This document shows, one piece after another, positions 1-12,612 of a stretch of DNA of 64,000 nt. The DNA lies in the NCBI RefSeq assembly GCF_019578655.1, contig NC_063258.1:12032802-12096801 (forward strand), read 5' to 3'. The notes beneath the pieces are model-generated. The model saw nothing but the letters and a program-made list of their open reading frames with translations. It was not told the origin of the DNA and did not search any database. How positions within the stretch are numbered: the first letter of the stretch is position 1; each line of letters starts with the position of its first letter. The translations under genes were made by a program, and so were the position numbers. The stretch is from Ricinus communis. Its lineage: Eukaryota > Streptophyta > Magnoliopsida > Malpighiales > Euphorbiaceae.

Positions 1-1046
1 GTAAATTTCTGGATATTTTTAAACAACTCCAAATAAATTTACCTTTTTTGAAGTTATTTCATAGATGCCTCGATATGCAAAGTTCTTAAAGGAGATTTTT
101 AGCAAGAAGAGGAAGTTTGAAGACTCGGCATTTGTGACATTAAACGAGGAATATTCAGTAATTTTTCAGAATAATTTATCGGAAAAGCGATATGATCTAG
201 GAGTTTTACTATTCCTTGTGTTATAGGTAACTTATTTGTCAATGATGCCTTAGAGCTGATTTAGGGGCTAGAATTAATGTAATATCGTATACTTTGTTCA
301 TAAAATTGGGGCTGGGAAAAACCAAACCCACTAGGATGAGTATACAATTAGCTGATAGATCTGTTAACTATCCTAGACGTATTGTAGAAAATGTACTGGT
401 AAAAGTAAATAAATCTATATTTCCTATCGATTTTATGATCTTAGACATGGACGGTGAGAGTAGTGTATCCTTAATTTTAGAAAGACCTTTTCTTGCAACA
501 TCTAGGGCAATGATAGATGTTTGTGATGGAAAGTTAAAACTTAGTGTAGGGGATGAGACTGTCACCTTTGACTTGCATAATCCCATAAGTCAGTCTTCAG
601 ATCATAATAATGCTATGTGTGTTGTTAATGTAATTGACGATGATATTGAGACACACTTGCAGGAAGTGTTAGTTGAAGACCCTCTACATGTCACTTTGCC
701 AAGGGGAGAAAAGCATGAGCTGTCAAATGAGGAAGTGTTAGAGCAGCTTGAATTTATGTTAGCAAACGAGCCAACTAAAAATACTAATGAGTTTACTGTG
801 ATTCACAGGATAGGTATGCAGAAGTTGAGGCCATCACTTGAGGAACCGCTGGTTCTTGATTGGAAAAAGCTTCCATAGTGTCTTGACTATGCATATATAG
901 ATGAGGATAGCAGACTCACCATTCGTGACGAGACTTGACAATAGAGGTGGGGAAAGGACATTGCCCACTCGAAAGGATGTACCTAAAAGTGGGCTGCTAG
1001 GAGGTATTGACATTCGAGGACCCATAACCTGGCAGCTAAAGCGCAA
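1..1046 (+). pseudogene. Athila-like Ty3/gypsy gag-end/protease fragment (copy 1)
   Basis: This is the retropepsin region of a plant Ty3/gypsy polyprotein, which would cleave Gag-Pol in the virus-like particle. The longest open stretch is 294-878 (194 residues) and ends LVLDWKKLP-stop. It is base-for-base the same as the 3' part of the intact frame at 14495-15307. Upstream the frame is broken relative to that copy by a lost G near 201, an extra AG near 250 and a changed triplet near 292, so the catalytic DLGA motif is out of frame. From 890 to 1030 a patch of many small differences separates the two copies, while 300-880 matches throughout. No RT follows; an LTR begins at 1047. Seen: the homology and the breaks. 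Inferred: either a decayed duplicate or a poor-quality duplicate contig end. Confidence 0.8.
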
Positions 1047-2184
1047 TAGATGTGCGTAGAATACACACATCTAAATGGGGTTTTTAAGGCTGATTTTATG
1101 TACATTTGGATATGAATTGGTCCCAACACTCACCCTATGCGTTTGTTTGTGTGCATTAGGTCCAAAAGAAGCCAAAGAGTGATAAAGGGAAGAATTGGAG
1201 CAGAATTGGACGTCAAAGTTGCTAAAACAAGTCAAGTTTGTGCATAAGGAAGCTAAACACGACCGTGTTGGTTTTAACAATGGCCGTGTTCCCAACACGG
1301 GCACCAAAACGGTAAGTGGTGGGTGCATTTGACAATAGGAAAAGATGCGTTAAGGAGCATGACTACAGAGAGTAACATGGGCATCAACACGGGCCACATT
1401 CCCAACATGGGCATCAACATGACCATGTTCGCGGCGGTGGGCAGATTAATTAAAAGAAAGAAAAGAGGGAAAGGCGAGAAGAGTAGGGTTAGGACGTTCC
1501 AAACTCATCTCTTTCTCTCTTTAAGGGTTTTTTGAGCTGGAACCAAGGAAAAAGGAGACTTGGACCAAGGTTTTAATTGGATTCCCTGCAAAGATTGAAG
1601 ATTGGGCGAGGTTCGTTGATTGGTTTCAATTCGAGCAAGAGGAACAAGATTCAAGATTGGGGAAGAGGAATTGGAGCTGTTTACTCTCATCCAAGGGTGT
1701 ATTCGGGTTTCTCTACCTTTACTCATTGTTGTAATTGAATTCTTGTGGGTTTTGATAATGAACATGATTAGGGTTATTGATTTTGTAATTGAATTGAAAT
1801 TCCAAACTCAATATTGATTTGCAATGTAAGTGCTTATTGATTTGTTCTTCATATCTTGTTGAATGATTATTGGAATTTGAATGTTCTTAAGAAAGACGTT
1901 TAGGTTTGGATTGTCCTTTGCAATCTAGAATTGAATTCGCCTAGAGATAGGGTGTTCGTTCTACCGGATTGAGAATTAACAATTCTCAATAGTGTTAAAT
2001 GGTACATAATACTAATTTGGATAATTAGGGTTAGGAAGAGATTTCAACCTAATTAATCTAAGATGTTAATGTCCTAGAGAAAGGCGTTAATTGCATAGAG
2101 ATTTTCCCATGGAAATTGAATTCAATCAATCAATTTCGTCTTTGGTTTCCATTCATAGAGACAAGAATTCCCAAGGCGTTATTC
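1047..2184 (+). mobile_element. Athila-type LTR, 5' part (copy 1, cut by gap)
   Basis: It starts TAGATGTGCG and matches 15482-16621 almost throughout. It is related to the complete solo LTR at 56559-57995, which shows it to be the first 1.1 kb of an LTR of about 1.4 kb. The body carries GC-rich dyads of the CACGG/CCGTG kind near 1258-1300 and 1380-1430. The sequence stops at the N gap, so the LTR end is not seen. Short frames inside it are not genes. Confidence 0.8.
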
Positions 2185-2684
2185 NNNNNNNNNNNNNNNN
2201 NNNNNNNNNNNNNNNNNNNNNNNNNNNNNNNNNNNNNNNNNNNNNNNNNNNNNNNNNNNNNNNNNNNNNNNNNNNNNNNNNNNNNNNNNNNNNNNNNNNN
2301 NNNNNNNNNNNNNNNNNNNNNNNNNNNNNNNNNNNNNNNNNNNNNNNNNNNNNNNNNNNNNNNNNNNNNNNNNNNNNNNNNNNNNNNNNNNNNNNNNNNN
2401 NNNNNNNNNNNNNNNNNNNNNNNNNNNNNNNNNNNNNNNNNNNNNNNNNNNNNNNNNNNNNNNNNNNNNNNNNNNNNNNNNNNNNNNNNNNNNNNNNNNN
2501 NNNNNNNNNNNNNNNNNNNNNNNNNNNNNNNNNNNNNNNNNNNNNNNNNNNNNNNNNNNNNNNNNNNNNNNNNNNNNNNNNNNNNNNNNNNNNNNNNNNN
2601 NNNNNNNNNNNNNNNNNNNNNNNNNNNNNNNNNNNNNNNNNNNNNNNNNNNNNNNNNNNNNNNNNNNNNNNNNNNNNNNNNNNN
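2185..2684. other. Assembly gap, exactly 500 N
   Basis: 500 consecutive unknown bases. The round number suggests a placeholder for a gap of unknown size. The left edge breaks off inside an LTR also present at 15482-16855. Frames read through the gap are meaningless. Confidence 0.99.
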
Positions 2685-2991
2685 AATTTTTATTTGATTA
2701 AATTTGATTTTCTTTTATGCAATTTTTTATTATTTAGGACATTTTAATATGCTTTAGTAGTTTGCTTTATTACACTTGCTTAAATTTGACTTGATTAGAT
2801 TTAGTTAAAACTAGTTGCTATGTTTATGTGATTTTAATAATGAAATGATAAGTGTGGGGTTTAGCGTGATAAAGTTTATTTATGGCATTTATGTTAGTCA
2901 AAGTATAGCCGTTATGCTATATTTAATTTTTGGTATAATTTATGTTAACTTGATTTCTTGTTCAAATACTAATAATTCATTGCATTAGGCA
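2685..2991. other. AT-rich spacer, nothing recognised
   Basis: No coding frame and no repeat structure that I can name. Its place just before the downstream ORF remnant fits the untranslated leader between pol and the third ORF of an Athila-like element. Confidence 0.4.
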
Positions 2992-4475
2992 ATATGAGGG
3001 ACCGCGATCAATCACGTCAATGCTTATGACGTCTTGCGTACGTATTTCGCCGTGGTGAAGGAATATCTTCCTCCACTTCACCTTCATCGGCGTCAACACG
3101 CACCACCTCCACCCCAGCCATGAACCCGATTCGATGCGAGCACCGGTTGCAAGTCCACACCGGGTCCTCATCCCTTATGGACATTTCGAATGCAGATAAC
3201 AAGAGCTGCTTCCAAGTCATGAGATGGAAGCAAGTGATGGCTGGATGTTGCATCGACTTTGTATCCCTAGAAAGAGTGGATTGGCTCAGGATGTGCATGC
3301 CCTGTTCGGAAACTCGCCACACGCATGATTCTTCCGACATCATTGAGCTAACCTAGCGAGCTCATGGTGAATTCATAGCACCTTCTTTCTGCGGCAACAA
3401 ATCCTGGCGGCATCGGCGATGCGATTTACTTGAGACTTGGGGAAGGGAGTTCTCGATGTCGGTTCCGGTCCGGCATGGGATTATGGGTGAGTAGGAGACC
3501 TTGGAGGTAGGATGCATCGTCAGCAATCTCGTCGACACCATATGGGATTCATTAGTACTGGACCAGATCGCATACTACCTAGCGGTCTAAAATCTAACCT
3601 TCGGATCATCTACGTATCTCCATACTTTATTAGCTTACGATTATAGGCGGGGAGATAGTTTTGGAGCGGTCATACCGGACTCTAGGCTATGCAACATCAT
3701 AAGAAGTTTGACTTGGGATATTTGTTGGCTCGTCGAGTTAAGTTCGTTCATTCATAGTAGGCGGCTAGAAGAGATGCTGCCTTTGTTTTGGCCCGTATGT
3801 GACTAGGTTAGCCAAGAGATTGGATGTATTGGATGACATCTGTCGAGCTTTCACAGTTGGTGATATATGACACCACTAGGGATCGGATAGATGATCAATA
3901 TGTAGATGAGCATGGCCTCGACACCGTGGCATAGTGCAGACTCGTCGTATGATAGTAAGGAGGTAGAAGCGCTGACTAGGCGAGCCAACCAAGCGGCTAA
4001 GATTCAGGATGTTAGGATTCCTATTGACCAAAGTATTTATGCCTACATCGGAGCCTCCTCTTCTTATTCTACAAGGACATTGAGTGCTCGGATTAGTGCT
4101 TTGGTACGACTAACTAGATCGAGGCTGCAATTTGATAGCACTATATTGGTATATGCAATAGAGAAAGGAGTTTGGGCAATTTCAAGAGGAGACTAAGGCC
4201 GGTTTTAGGGTTTAAACGATATGCTCCGGCTTATACATGGGCTAGATAGGCGGACCACCCGGATAGACCTAATGGTGGAGTAGATTCAAAGATGGCGGAG
4301 ACCGGAACATAAAATCAGCGGTTCATCGATGAGATGGAGTTCGATCTAGCAGGTTGCTTCATGGACCCTATGCTACCACCACCGCCCCCTCATTCAGCGC
4401 CTTCCCCTACTCCTTAACCTTCAGTAGATCCGGCTAGTGAGGATGGCCTTCGGCAAACTACTAGTAGTGAAACAA
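2992..4475 (+). pseudogene. Decayed downstream (env-position) ORF of an Athila-like element
   Basis: This stretch is clearly richer in G+C than its surroundings and reads as a coding relic with many stops. Pieces in changing frames resemble the plant-specific protein that follows integrase in Athila-like elements; for example VTRLAKRLDVLDD is readable around 3800-3845. The longest open piece is 3906-4196 (96 residues). The end, near 4360-4440, is proline-rich (PMLPPPPPHSAP), like the end of the short frame at 16930-17124, which sits at the same place in the other Athila-like copy. The function of this ORF in plants is not settled. It lies about 1.8 kb before the LTR at 6220 and is followed by a pyrimidine-rich tract, as expected for the last ORF. 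No intact start can be chosen. Confidence 0.5.
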
Positions 4476-6219
4476 AAATTTGTGCTATTTTTCTTTTCCT
4501 TTTCCTTTTTATTTCCTTCTTTATTTCTATTTTACTTTATTTTCGTTTCTTTTTTTGCATTTTCAATTTTATGTTATTTTCTGTCATTTTCCTTTCATGT
4601 TTTGTTATTTTAGTAGAACAATTTGCTTTGCCGTCTTGATATGTGCATTTAATATGATCATTATTTTTTTATGATGTGCTAGTTATGTGCTATACCCAGT
4701 TTTATTTTTTAACATTGTGGACAGTGTTATACTCAAGTGTAGGGTAGGTATCTGTGGCTATATCCTTTAATTGTTTAAGGCAATGATAATGGACTATTCT
4801 TAGGATTTAGGACCTAGGTTTTTCATGACATTTAAGTTTAGTTTATCATTTCGTAATTAATGACTTAATTCACATACTAGTAATTGATTGTCCCTCTCTA
4901 TCTTTTGCTTTTGAAAGCAATTTCACTGTATTCAATATGTCAATTTGGTTGGGTTAAACTGGTGTTACTTGAGTTCCTTGTAAATTTACAACCTTTGATT
5001 GTGAACTTTGATTATGCCAATTTTGTATTCAATTTATGTGATGATTCAATTGATAAGTCTGGGAACCAATTGCAAAGTTTAGCCACTTCAAACGTGAGAT
5101 TTTGAACTAAAAATTGAGCATCCATTGCACATTATGCTCACGACTTTTCTAGTTTGAGTGTGCACAGTACTTAATTTCGTTCCTAGAACTTGCTCTGTAA
5201 TGCTTGTTGAGGTTACATAGATTTTTGAATACCATTAGATGATTTGGCGACTTAGGATTCACCACATCTGGCCAAAAGCCTACCCTTTGTTTCCATTAGT
5301 CAACCGGTTTGAGCCTTAACCTTTTCTTCATGATTTACACCTAATCACTACACATACACCATTCTATACATCTATCTTTCCTTTCATCTTATATACTGAG
5401 TAATTATGTGTTATGCTTCTTCATTTATGGAATCATAGTGCCTAACATTTTTCTAAATTCACTTAGTCTTTTTAGTCATTCTTTGATGCTCCCTTCAATC
5501 CAAATTGGATAACTATTCTTATTATTTATGTCACTAATCATGCAGCCTCTATATAAGTTGTTGTAATATATATACATAGTATATATCAAAAAATAAATAA
5601 ATAAATAAATAAAAAGAAAAAGATTTCTGACTTATTTCTTAGCTCTTAGCTTTTCCGAATTTAATTCTTGCGAGCATCCTTTACTTCAAATAAGGCTTAG
5701 TGAGTATTTTTGTTATTTTGGCATTCAGCTCCTGAAGCATTCATTTCAAATAAGTGCATGATTTTTCAATATACTTTATACTTCTATCCAAATATTCTTA
5801 CCTTTACATCAGCCCACATTTCAACCCTTATAAAGACCCTTTGATTTTGGTATTCATTTATTCAGCGGTGGCGAAGATGAGATTCATGAGCAAGCTTATA
5901 GTAAGCGGGTTGTGTGCGGTGTGTTGAGGAATTACTTGTCTACTTTTAAACAACTGTGAGTGATTTGAGAGATTCACGTGAGGCAATGGTTCTTAGTCTT
6001 TAACGTTGAATTGTTATATAAGTTGTGCTTCCGAGATGGTATTATTATAGTTTTCCTTAAAGGTGTATAACTTGTTAGTTACTTGAGTTTCATTCTTCAT
6101 ATGTTGAATAAGGTTGAGTTGTGAACTTTAGCATGGATTTTGAGGGGTGATTGTTGCTTGTGCATGTATTAAGTTATTGATTGCTTGAGGACAAGTAAAA
6201 GCTTAAGAGTGGGGTGATT
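4476..6219 (+). other. 3' noncoding region of an Athila-like element, with polypurine tract
   Basis: It opens with a long C/T-rich tract (4485-4570) and then a motif around 4714-4750 (ACATTGTGGACAGTGT) also found at 17182-17196, a usual landmark of the 3' region of such elements. No gene. An (AAAT)n microsatellite lies at about 5588-5612. The last bases before the LTR, GGACAAGTAAAAGC then AAGAGTGGGG at 6189-6214, act as the likely polypurine tract for plus-strand DNA priming. Confidence 0.6.
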
Positions 6220-7678
6220 TGATATGCATCATTTTATAAATATTTATATACCCAATTGTCTACATTTTTGCGCATAGTTATCTTGTTTTATGCAGAATCA
6301 CTGTGTTTTGGTTCCTTTCACATTTCGGAGTCATTATCGAGGGACATTATCGATGGTGATGGAAATACGGCTTAATTACGAACCAAAATCCATCAAATTG
6401 AGCAAGGACTAGCATTCTAACGTTAAGCACGGACTGGACTCCGGCCGTGCTAAACCATCAAATAGTTTCCCTTTAAGAGTGCCATTTAGGCACGGTTTAA
6501 ACCACTCTGACCTCCACCATGGCAGTGGTGGCCCGGCCTGCGACAAGAGCACGGCCGGGGAAAAGTCGTGAGTTCACGGAGCGGAGGTCGGCATAGCTTT
6601 GCCCTGCACTGGCGATGTACGGGCTTGTCCAACTGCCGTGTTGAAAGATTTATATATGAAAAAATGATTTGTTGAATTAGGGTTTGATTTTCCGACTTGA
6701 TTCCACATATACAAGCTTAAGCCATCTTTTCCGGACTTGATACCGACCTTAGAAGACCATTCCATCTATTGAATGAAGGATTATATTGGTTTTAACATCA
6801 AATTGATCATGAGGAGATTTGGGAGCATTCAAGAGGCAAATTAGGGTTTATCATTCGAATTAGGAATTTAGGGTTTTCATCCAACTTGAAGAAGCGTGAC
6901 ATGCCTTCAATTTACTTTTCTGAATCTATTCTTTACTTTGTGTTCCTTATTAGTATGAGTAACTAAATTTGTCAAACCCATTGGGGTTCCTATGTTGTTG
7001 GATTGATTTTAATGCTTATGAGATTTTGTTTATCAATGCTTGTCTCTTCTTGCTTTCATTATTAATGAGAAATCGCTTTATTCATGAGACGTTGTGAGTT
7101 GTAGTATTTAGATTGCTTTATGTAATTGAGAAATTCATTTAGTAATTGGAAATTTTAATAGTAAGAACCGGTTAACGATCACTTAGAGATAAGGGTAATT
7201 GACTAGCCGGGATTAAGAATTAACAAGCTTAATAGAGGCGGGTTAAAGCTTAAGCTTAATTGAATAATCGATCATTAGGAAAAGATTCCAACTTTAGGTT
7301 ATTAGGTTTAGGAATTCGGTTATCTCGCGAGGGAGACCGAATTCAGTTAAGAATTCGTCCACGGGTAATTACAATTGGTAATCAATATAATCTCTATCTT
7401 CACTAAAATCGAACTAGCTTAGGTCCTCTAGGGTTTGCTTTTTCCTTCAATTGTTTTCCTAAATCTTTTCAGATTATTTGACACTTAGTTAACCGCTTGT
7501 TTATATTTAATCATAGCATAATAACTTGATCGATTTTGTTAAGGTTAGATAACGTAAAACGCTGTAGTAGTTCTAAGATCACCCTTTTCCGAAAATACGA
7601 CCTTGATACTCATTATTTGTGCTAGTCTGCATCGATAGGTTGACTCCCTTAGATTTTAGCTACACAAATAGCCTATCA
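6220..7678 (+). mobile_element. Athila-type LTR A (probable 3' LTR)
   Basis: It begins TGATATGCATC and ends AGCCTATCA, and is 1459 bp long. The same family recurs at 7879-9313 (reverse) and 11131-12607. It is preceded by a polypurine tract, so it reads as the 3' LTR of the element to its left. The 5' third is GC-rich with CACGG/CCGTG dyads (6420-6650); the rest is AT-rich. No matching 5' LTR or target duplication is visible. Confidence 0.8.
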
Positions 7679-7878
7679 AAATGCTTCATTAAAAGTTTGA
7701 GGATCGCTCTAGATCGGGATAAAGGTTCTACAAGATCGAGCGAGAGCTCCCCAGTCATAAACTACCTAAGAATGGAAGGTAGCAACCAAAGAACATAAGT
7801 AGTTAAAAGAATAAAATAAAGTAAAATAAAGACAGAAAAATAAAAATGGCTAAATTAAGACAAACACAAATTCACTCT
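7679..7878 (-). other. Truncated 5' leader belonging to LTR B
   Basis: Read on the minus strand, this 200 bp matches the leader after LTR C (12640-12850), including the T-rich run and the words GTAGTTTATG and GAGCGATCC near the gag start. It ends abruptly where LTR A ends. It is the stump of an element whose internal part is lost. Confidence 0.65.
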
Positions 7879-9313
7879 AGCTAAAATCTAAGGCGTTGAA
7901 CCTATCGATGCGGACTAGCACAAATGGTGAGTAACAAGGTCGTATTTTTGGAAAAGGGTGATCCTAAAACTACTATGACATTTTATGTTATCCAACCTTA
8001 ACAAAATCGATTAAGTTATTATCTTTGTGGTTAAATATAAATAAGCGGTTAACTAAGTGAATTTCTCAATTAGGTAAAGCAAACCATAGGGGACCCAAGC
8101 TAGTTGGATTTTAGTGAAGATAGAGATTATATTGATTACCAATTGCAATTATCCAAATGGATGAATTCTTAATTAAATTCGGTCTCCTCTCAAGATAGCA
8201 GAATTCCTAAACCTAATAACCTAAAGTTGGAATCTCTTTCTAACGATCGATTATTCAATTAGCATTAAGCTTTAACTCGCCTCTATTAAGCTTTGTTAAT
8301 TCTTAATCCTGCTAGTCAATTACCCTTATCTCAATTGATCATTAACCAGTTCTTGCTATTCAAATTTCCAATTACTAAATGAATTTCTCAATTAGGTAAA
8401 GCAATCTAAATACTACAACTCACAACGTCTCATGAATAAAGTGATTTTTCATTAATAATGAAAGCAAGAAGAGGCAAGCATTGATAATCAAAATCTCATA
8501 AGCATTAAAATCAATCCAACAATATAGCAACCAAAATGGGTTTGACGAATTTAGTTACTCATACTAATAAGCAACACAAAGTAAAGAATAAATTTAGAAA
8601 AGTAAATTGAAGGCATGTCCTTCTTCTTCAAGTTGGATGAAAAACCCTAAATTCCCAATTCAAAATGATAAACCCTAATTTGCCTATGGAATGCTCCCAA
8701 ATCTCCTCTTGATCTTCAATTTGATGTTAAAACCAATGCAACCCTTTCTTCAATAGATGAAATGGTCTTCAAGGTTGAGTATTGAAGTCCGGAAAAGATG
8801 GCTTATGCACTGTATATATGAAATCAAGTCGGAAAATGGAACCCTTGTTCAAAAATCGTTTTGCCTTTATAAGTCTCTCAGGACGGCCGTGGTCAAGCCC
8901 GTGCTGATCAACGTAGGCGGTGTCCAGGCCGTGTTGGACCTTCGCGTCCTGCAACTCATGACTTCTTCCTAGCCGTGCCCTCGCTGAGTCTTTGAGCCAC
9001 CACAGGCCTTGGTGGAGGCTGTGGTGGCTTCGGAAACCATGCCAAAATGGCACTCTTGAAGGTCAACTATTTGATGGTTCAGCACAGCCAGAGTCCAGGC
9101 CGTGCTCAACCTTGGAATGCTATTCCTTGCTCAATTTCATGGATTCTGGTCCATCATTGCATGTATTTCCCTTGATTACTGATAATGTCCCTCAATAATG
9201 ACTTAAAACGTGAAATGAACCAAAACATGGTGATTCCCGGCATAAAACAAGATAACTATGCATAAAAATGTAAATAATTGGACATATAAATATGTATAAA
9301 ATAATGCACATCA
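7879..9313 (-). mobile_element. Athila-type LTR B, reverse, 3' end and PBS deleted
   Basis: On the minus strand it begins TGATGTGCATT at 9313 and follows LTR A and LTR C to 7879. The final 20-odd bases of the LTR and the whole primer-binding site, both present after LTR C, are missing, so the LTR runs straight into leader sequence. It abuts a minus-strand gag-protease fragment at 9314. With LTR A it forms a 1.4 kb inverted repeat around a 200 bp spacer. Confidence 0.8.
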
Positions 9314-11125
9314 CTATACTGCATCAGGATCTTATGCAAACAATAGCTAGGGTTGATTCTATGAATATTTGCAATCTTCTATGCAAAGGCCTCGAGGTAC
9401 TTCCTGAAAGAGGCCAAAGTCATCTCCCTCTCCTCAGGACTCAAATCAGTTGCAATGATCACCGGCAGCTTCTTCGCCTCATCCAGATAGGCATAAGTCA
9501 AGTGCTTAGGCAACTCCTTCAACTCTAAGGCCGGTGGCTCCTCAAGTCAAAGTCTCAATTTCTACATCCCTGACCTATCAATAGCAATAAAATGGTCAAC
9601 AGACCTGCTGGGCTCACTAGCCAGCAAACAAGCAAGTTGTTCCACACCTCCTTATTGAACAACTCCTCCTCATCCTCAGCCTGTAATGCCACCTGCAAAG
9701 GATCATCAAGTAATATCTCCTGCAATTGAGACTCTACAATATCATCTAAAACATCCACAGAGTATACAGTATCATCATGGTCAAGTGTATGTCTCACAAA
9801 AGTGCTAAGGTCAAACGTAATATTCTCATCACCTACTCTAAGCTGTCAACTTTCCATCACACACATCTATAACAGCCCTAGATGTTGCAAGGAAAGGTCT
9901 ACCTAGGATTAAAGGGATGCTACTCTCACCTTCCATATCCATAACATCAAAATCAATAAAAATATAAACTTGTCTATCTTAACAAGTACATTCTCAACTA
10001 TTCCCTAGAAAATTTCTCGGTCTTATCCATGATTGTATGCTCATCCTAGTAGGTTTTGGCTCACTCCAACTTAATTTTTCAAACAAACTACTAGGCATTA
10101 AATTGATGCTAGCTCCTAAATTAGCTAAAGCATCACTAATATGCAAATCACCAATAATTCAGGGAACAGTAGAACTCCATGGATCATTGCCTCTTTACTG
10201 GCAGCTTGTTTTGAGGAATGGCTGAGCACTCCTCATTTAATGTCACTAGTCCCAAGTCCTCCATCTTCCTTTTGTTGCATAGAATCTCTTTCAAGAATTT
10301 GCATACACCGGGCATCTATAGTATAGCCTCAATAAAAGGTAGGTTAATCCTCAGCTGCTTAAATAAATCCAAAAACTTACTAAACTACTGATCAACCTTT
10401 TCCTGCTTTAACCTGGAAGGATATGGAATTGGTAGCTGGTATTCTCTGATCAACCTTTTCCTACATAACAACATCATCATCAGCCATAGGTAAAGAGCTA
10501 GCTAACTGCTTACCTGATCTTAAGGTGACAGCCTTAACATGCTCCTCGGGTTTGACTCTGTGGTGCTGGGGAGCGTCATTGGTTGTCTCTCAGCCAACAT
10601 CTTAGAAATCTGGCCTATTTGATTCTCCAAATTCTATATGGAGGCCTGTTGATTTCTAAGAGCTGTGTCTGTCTACTGAAACCTTTTCTCTGAAGTGGAC
10701 ACAAACTTCATCATCAACTCCTCTAAATTGGGCTTCTTCTCCTGGTTCTAAGGTAGTTGAGAGAGAACAGTCTGCTGTTGGGGTTGTTGCTGGTGCAACC
10801 GCTGAAATCCTGGTGAACCCTGGGTATTGTTATTTCGCCATCCAAAGTTGGGATGGTTTCTCCACCCTGAGTTGTATGTATTGTTGTACGGGTTTTTATG
10901 CTAGGTGGGCATATTTCCCATATAATCAACCTGTTCATAGTCAGTAGAAGAAGAAGATGAAGAAGAAGTAAACATACCTCATGCATTACAGTTTGCACTG
11001 TAGTGCAGGCCACCATAAACTTCATGACCAAGCTTTCTTGCTTGGCACACTGGCAGAGAATCTTCTTGGCTAAAAGCTCCACTGGTACCACGGTGATGAA
11101 GAATCTACAGTTCTGCCTCACCGTC
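9314..11125 (-). pseudogene. Athila-like gag C-terminus, protease and start of RT, decayed
   Basis: Read from 11125 downwards it shows the gag C-terminal part, with VELLAKKI matching VELLTKKL of the plus-strand copy at about 13650. It then continues through a stretch with stops to the protease end (9797-9555, frame with DDPLQVAL matching DDP/EDPLHVTL of 14495-15307). Finally come the words just before reverse transcriptase, ELPKHLTYAYLDEAKKLPV and MHKIL near 9320-9530, in broken frames. In a working element this would encode the capsid protein and the aspartic protease. It is cut at 9313 by LTR B and at its gag side by LTR C (11131). Several stops and frameshifts make it nonfunctional. Confidence 0.75.
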
Positions 11126-11130
11126 CTAAC

Positions 11131-12607
11131 TGATGTGCATCATTTTATACATGTTTATATGCCAAATTACTTCTAAATTTATGCATAATTATCTTATTTT
11201 ATTCCAGAATCACATATGTTTTAGTTCCTTTCATGTTTCAGGTGATTATTGATAAACAGTATCAGTAGTCGAGGGAAATACGTGCAAATATGGACCAGAA
11301 TCCATCAAAATTGAGTAGCGACTACCATTTCAAGATTGAGCACGGCCTAGACTCTAGCCGTGCTGAACCATCAACACTTGACCCTCAAGAGTGCCATTTT
11401 GGCACGATTTTTGAGGCCACCACGGCCTCCATCACGACCCGTGGTGGCTCAATACTAGCAAGGGCATGGCCAAGAAGAAGCCCTAATTTATGGGACTTGG
11501 AGGTCCAGCACGGCCTGGACTCCGCTCATGCTAATCATCAGGGGCTTGACCACGGCCGTGCTGAGATATTAATATAGGCAAATGGGAATTATTTTGCTAG
11601 GGTTCGATTTTTTAACTTGATTTCACATATACATGCACGGACCATCCTTTTCTAGACTTCAATATTCGACTTTAGGAGACTGTTTCATCTATTGAAGGAA
11701 GGATTACATTGGTTTAAACATCACATTAAAGATCAAAAGTGGATTTGGAGGCATTCAAGAGGTAATTTAGGGTTCATCATTCGGATTTGGGAATTTAGGG
11801 GTTTTCTTTCAACTTGAAGAAGAAGGGTGTACATGCTTTCAAATTGCTTTTCTGTATTTGTTCCTTACTTTATGTTGCTTATTAGCATGAGTAGCTAGAA
11901 TTGTTGAACCTATTGAGGTTCCTATGTTGTTAGATTGCTTTTAATGTTTGAGACTTTGATAATCAATGCTTGTTTCTTCTTGCTTTCATTATGAATGAGA
12001 AATCATATTATTCATGAGACGTTGTGAGTTGTAGTGTTTAGATTGCTTTATGTAATTGAGAAGTTTATTTAGCAATTGAAAATTTGAATAGCAAGAACTC
12101 GTTAATGATCACTTATAGATAAAGGTAATTGACTAGCTGGATTAAGAATTAACAACTCTTGATAATGGTGGATTTAATATAAAGGCTAACCTAAAATCAA
12201 TCGTTAGGAATAGATTCCATCATTTAGGTTCTTAGGTTTAGGGATTCGATATTCTCAAGGGAAATCAAATTCAATTTAGAATCCACTCACGGATAATCCC
12301 AATTGGTAATCAATAAAATCTGTACCTTCACTAAAATCCAACTAGCTTAGGTCCCCTTGGGTTTGCTTTTTCCTTTGATTGTTTCATGAAATCCTTTCAG
12401 ACTGTTTGACACTTAGTTAATCACTTTGCTTGCATATAATCATAGAATAGTAACTTCATCAATCTTTTTAGGGTTAGATATCATAGGACACTGCAGTAGT
12501 TCTAAAATCACCCTTTCCCGAGAATACAACCTTGATACTCGCCGTTACTACTAGTTTGCATCAATAGGTTCACTGCCTTAGATTGTAGCTACAGAAATAG
12601 CCTATCA
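11131..12607 (+). mobile_element. Athila-type LTR C (5' LTR)
   Basis: It begins TGATGTGCATC, ends GCCTATCA and is 1477 bp long, the same family as LTRs A and B. It is followed at once by a primer-binding site and then gag, so it is a 5' LTR. The 5-bp target duplication would be CTAAC (11126-11130), but no 3' partner is in the window. GC-rich dyads lie at 11340-11570. Confidence 0.85.
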
Positions 12608-12612
12608 TGTTT

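Noticed and set aside
1505..1817. Short frames identical at 1505-1817 and 15942-16254
   Set aside because: Identity reflects the duplicated LTR; the related LTR at 56559-57995 does not keep them open.
2091..2747. Long open frames spanning the N gap
   Set aside because: Almost all residues are unknown bases; the real flanks are LTR and AT-rich spacer.
4480..4674. Phe/Tyr-rich hydrophobic frame resembling membrane segments
   Set aside because: It is the pyrimidine tract after the last ORF of an Athila-like element; no conserved protein there.
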